Origin: Burkholderiaceae bacterium
GTDB taxonomy: Bacteria > Pseudomonadota > Gammaproteobacteria > Burkholderiales > Burkholderiaceae_C
Assembly (NCBI GenBank): GCA_019751915.1
Contig: JAIEMS010000039.1
Coordinates: 1-49,139, forward strand
Reading direction: 5' to 3'
Length of the DNA: 49,139 bases
Shown here piece after piece: positions 47,229 to 49,139 of this stretch (positions are counted from its first letter, which is position 1; every line of letters starts with the position of its first letter). A program made the position numbers and the translations under genes. Below the pieces are notes generated by a model that was not told where the DNA came from, made no database searches, and worked only from the letters and a program-made list of their open reading frames with translations.

Positions 47229-48983
47229 TTATTTTTGAACAATGAATTCAGGTGAAGCAAGGACTAGTGTGAGTGCTGCATAAATTCTATTAAGCAATTG
47301 TGTCTCGGTGGTAGATGCCATTGAGTTAATTAGCTTTTCGATGGTAGAGAGTGTTTTTTCTGAGACTTGGCTTCCAGCTAAAACTTGGTTTATTTCTGCT
47401 AGCAATCCAGGTGGATTTTTTGCGATAGACAATAGACTTTTATAGTCTGGTGTGAGGTCGCCAGCCCCTCTGCCTGTCACGATGGTGGTCATATAGTTGA
47501 TATAACCAGCAACGGAAGACTCATTGATAATTTGAAGCTCAGGCCCCGTCATATTTTTCGCTGCCAGCGCTGTTCCTGGTGGAACGTAGCCGGGTCGAAA
47601 GAAATTAAAAACGGAGCCTGAGCGCATAGGGCTTTGTCCCAAACGGGTCGCGGGATTGGACAAATCGCCGATATTCCATGCCCCAGATGGCGAAGTGGCG
47701 TTGTAAGCCTTGGCCCAGTTAAGGAAGCGCACCATGGGTTCACGCACTTTGCCGTAAGTAGGTGCCGTAGCGAGTGAGGCATCCCGGGCTTCGGCATCCA
47801 GAAGAATAGCCTGAAGAACTGCTTTCAGGTCGCCGCGCACCCCCGCACCGTTGTTGGAAAACACTGCTGCAACACGCGCAACATAGCCCGGCGTTGGATT
47901 GCTGGTCACTAAGCGTTGAATCAGCTGTTTGCTAATAAACGGTGGAACATTAGGATGGTAAAAAATACTGTCCAGTGCAGTATTTAAGCTTTCTATTGCC
48001 GACGTACCTGCCGCGATGGTGGTATCTAAAAATTTTTTACTTCCGGTTTCGTATTTTGTTGCGACCGAAATCATCGGTCGTTTTTGGTAGTCTGGTGGCC
48101 GCGGGGAGGTCAGTCCTGATGTGTCAATATCCCATCCAGTAAAAACCCGTGCCAATCCACTGACATCAGATTGTTGGTAGGTTTCTATTGGATTTCCATC
48201 TAGCCCTAATGTTGGGTTTCCATTGTTTTGCAGTTTAACAAGCCCAATACTAAAAAGCTGCATCAACTCACGGGCATAATTTTCATCGGGTTGACTGCCG
48301 TTGGCTGGGTTGGATTTTGCATTGCCACGGTAAGTTAAATAGTAACCCATTGCTGGGCTGAGTGTAATTTGCTGTAGCAATGTTCGGTAATTTCCGAAGG
48401 CATTTGACTCTAAAATATCAAGGTAGTTAGCTGCCGAAAATTGTCTCCACTGTGCATTGATTCCAAGAATGGAAACGACAAATATCTCTGAGAGTGCCAG
48501 AACCATTCGCTGTCGTAGCGGATCATTGGAGGAAATTAGTTTTCGCCAAATGGTGTTGTCCAACCCGCTTTGGGTGTTGATGTATTTATTATCACCATAG
48601 CCATTTTCTATGAGCCAATCATAGTGACTTTGGGAGCGTGGAGTTAAAAACTGATTTTCAAGCCATGCTGCATAGGTGGATTTTCTGAGTGCATTGAGAT
48701 CAGCGCGGTTAAAGCCTAATGTTGCTTGCGTCAGGAAGCGGCCCGCATCTGCAACCGATGGGTGCGCTGACGGCCCAGGGGTTAGCAGGGATGCTGTTTT
48801 GGGGGCGGCTGACGTGCTGGCATCTTCGCCGCCACCACAGGCCGCCAAACCGACCAACACCGTCGCGGCACCAACGCCCCGGTTGACCCTAGACCCCAAA
48901 GAATCCACTTTGGTGGGCGTTTTGGGGGGGGGCGCTTTAACCGCTGGTGGGAGCGCTACAGGTGCGTACAGGAGGGTGGTCAT
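47229..48983 (-). CDS. DUF1800 exported protein
   Basis: A 584-aa protein of the DUF1800 family, function unknown. It begins with MTTLLYAPVALPPAVKAPPP, a proline-rich stretch, then a hydrophobic run ending VGLAACGGGED, which looks like a lipobox with the cysteine as lipid site, unusually far (about 48 residues) from the start. Family signs are ADAGRFLTQATLGFNRADL, NYARELMQLFSIGLV and RLVTSNPTPGYVARVAAVF. I start at the ATG at 48983; a TTG at 49046 would extend it towards the repeat. It forms an operon with DUF1501. Confidence 0.88.
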   Translation of the reverse strand: MTTLLYAPVALPPAVKAPPPKTPTKVDSLGSRVNRGVGAATVLVGLAACGGGEDASTSAAPKTASLLTPGPSAHPSVADAGRFLTQATLGFNRADLNALRKSTYAAWLENQFLTPRSQSHYDWLIENGYGDNKYINTQSGLDNTIWRKLISSNDPLRQRMVLALSEIFVVSILGINAQWRQFSAANYLDILESNAFGNYRTLLQQITLSPAMGYYLTYRGNAKSNPANGSQPDENYARELMQLFSIGLVKLQNNGNPTLGLDGNPIETYQQSDVSGLARVFTGWDIDTSGLTSPRPPDYQKRPMISVATKYETGSKKFLDTTIAAGTSAIESLNTALDSIFYHPNVPPFISKQLIQRLVTSNPTPGYVARVAAVFSNNGAGVRGDLKAVLQAILLDAEARDASLATAPTYGKVREPMVRFLNWAKAYNATSPSGAWNIGDLSNPATRLGQSPMRSGSVFNFFRPGYVPPGTALAAKNMTGPELQIINESSVAGYINYMTTIVTGRGAGDLTPDYKSLLSIAKNPPGLLAEINQVLAGSQVSEKTLSTIEKLINSMASTTETQLLNRIYAALTLVLASPEFIVQK

Positions 48984-49062
48984 GGGTATGTGGAGGTGAT
49001 TTTCGGGAGGAACAAGTCTTTTCAGTGCAAGTGCCCGATGGCGCAAAAGATTCTGGCACGGG

Positions 49063-49139
49063 GCCGACGTCCCCCCATTTTCAGTAGCACTGGGCTTTGG
49101 AGTCCGGGGTTAATTTAACTCGTTTCTGAATCAGGGTCT
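49063..49139 (-). repeat. 77-bp terminal inverted repeat, right copy
   Basis: Exact reverse complement of 1-77. It ends 79 bases upstream of the DUF1800 start, so the repeated element lies in the promoter region of that operon and may supply or remove its promoter. Confidence 0.9.

Noticed and set aside
1-49139. CRISPR array, integron or prophage module
   Set aside because: No regularly spaced direct repeats, integrase, recombinase or phage structural genes were found on reading either strand.

Overview
The window looks like a chromosomal contig from a betaproteobacterium of the order Burkholderiales, most likely the Comamonadaceae. The main evidence is the minus-strand run rpsO-pnp-tpiA-secG-tRNA-Leu(GAG)-nuoA to nuoN followed by DUF2818 and DUF2242 genes. 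A minor-pilin/pilY1 cluster abuts ribD, and short palindromic repeats of the kind scattered through Comamonadaceae genomes are present. No phage, plasmid, CRISPR or complete transposase gene was seen.

Layout. 1-77 and 49063-49139 are identical inverted copies of one 77-bp sequence, so both contig ends run into the same repeat. The left copy abuts a PAS-GGDEF-EAL cyclic-di-GMP gene that has lost its 5' part. 1.8-17.1 kb (minus) holds all 14 complex I genes plus two small downstream genes. 17.2-21.4 kb (minus) holds tRNA-Leu(GAG), secG, tpiA, pnp and rpsO. 21.6-29.4 kb (plus) holds a small secreted protein and an AT-rich type IV pilus operon (pilV, pilW, pilX, pilY1, pilE, fimT). ribD and ribE follow at 29.4-31.2 kb. 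31.2-35.8 kb (minus) holds a nitronate monooxygenase, an acyl-CoA dehydrogenase and etfA/etfB. 36.2-40.2 kb (minus) holds yqeY, rpsU, a BaiN/HI0933-type flavoprotein, cobA and ybiB. 40.4-41.5 kb (plus) holds a YidB-like DUF937 protein and a CBS-domain protein. 41.6-45.8 kb holds a divergent two-component system (response regulator minus, 7TMR-DISM histidine kinase plus) and a small single-domain protein. 45.8-49.0 kb (minus) holds a DUF1800-DUF1501 exported pair.

How the genes work together. The nuo genes give a complete proton-pumping NADH:quinone oxidoreductase. The pil genes encode the minor pilins and PilY1 that prime type IV pili. The acyl-CoA dehydrogenase and ETF form an electron route from acyl-CoA oxidation to the quinone pool. 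The most suggestive unexplained unit is at 41.5-45.8 kb: an identical 15-bp box (TGTAAGAAATTGCAA) lies upstream of the response regulator and again upstream of the small protein beyond the kinase, suggesting one local regulon. A second notable feature is short palindromic repeats inside reading frames, the clearest being an exactly in-frame 66-bp copy in the flavoprotein gene.

Base composition is strongly mosaic: nuo and pil are AT-rich, while pnp, rib, etf and cob are GC-rich. Start codons were chosen by family length and visible ribosome-binding sites and differ from the longest open frame in many genes.
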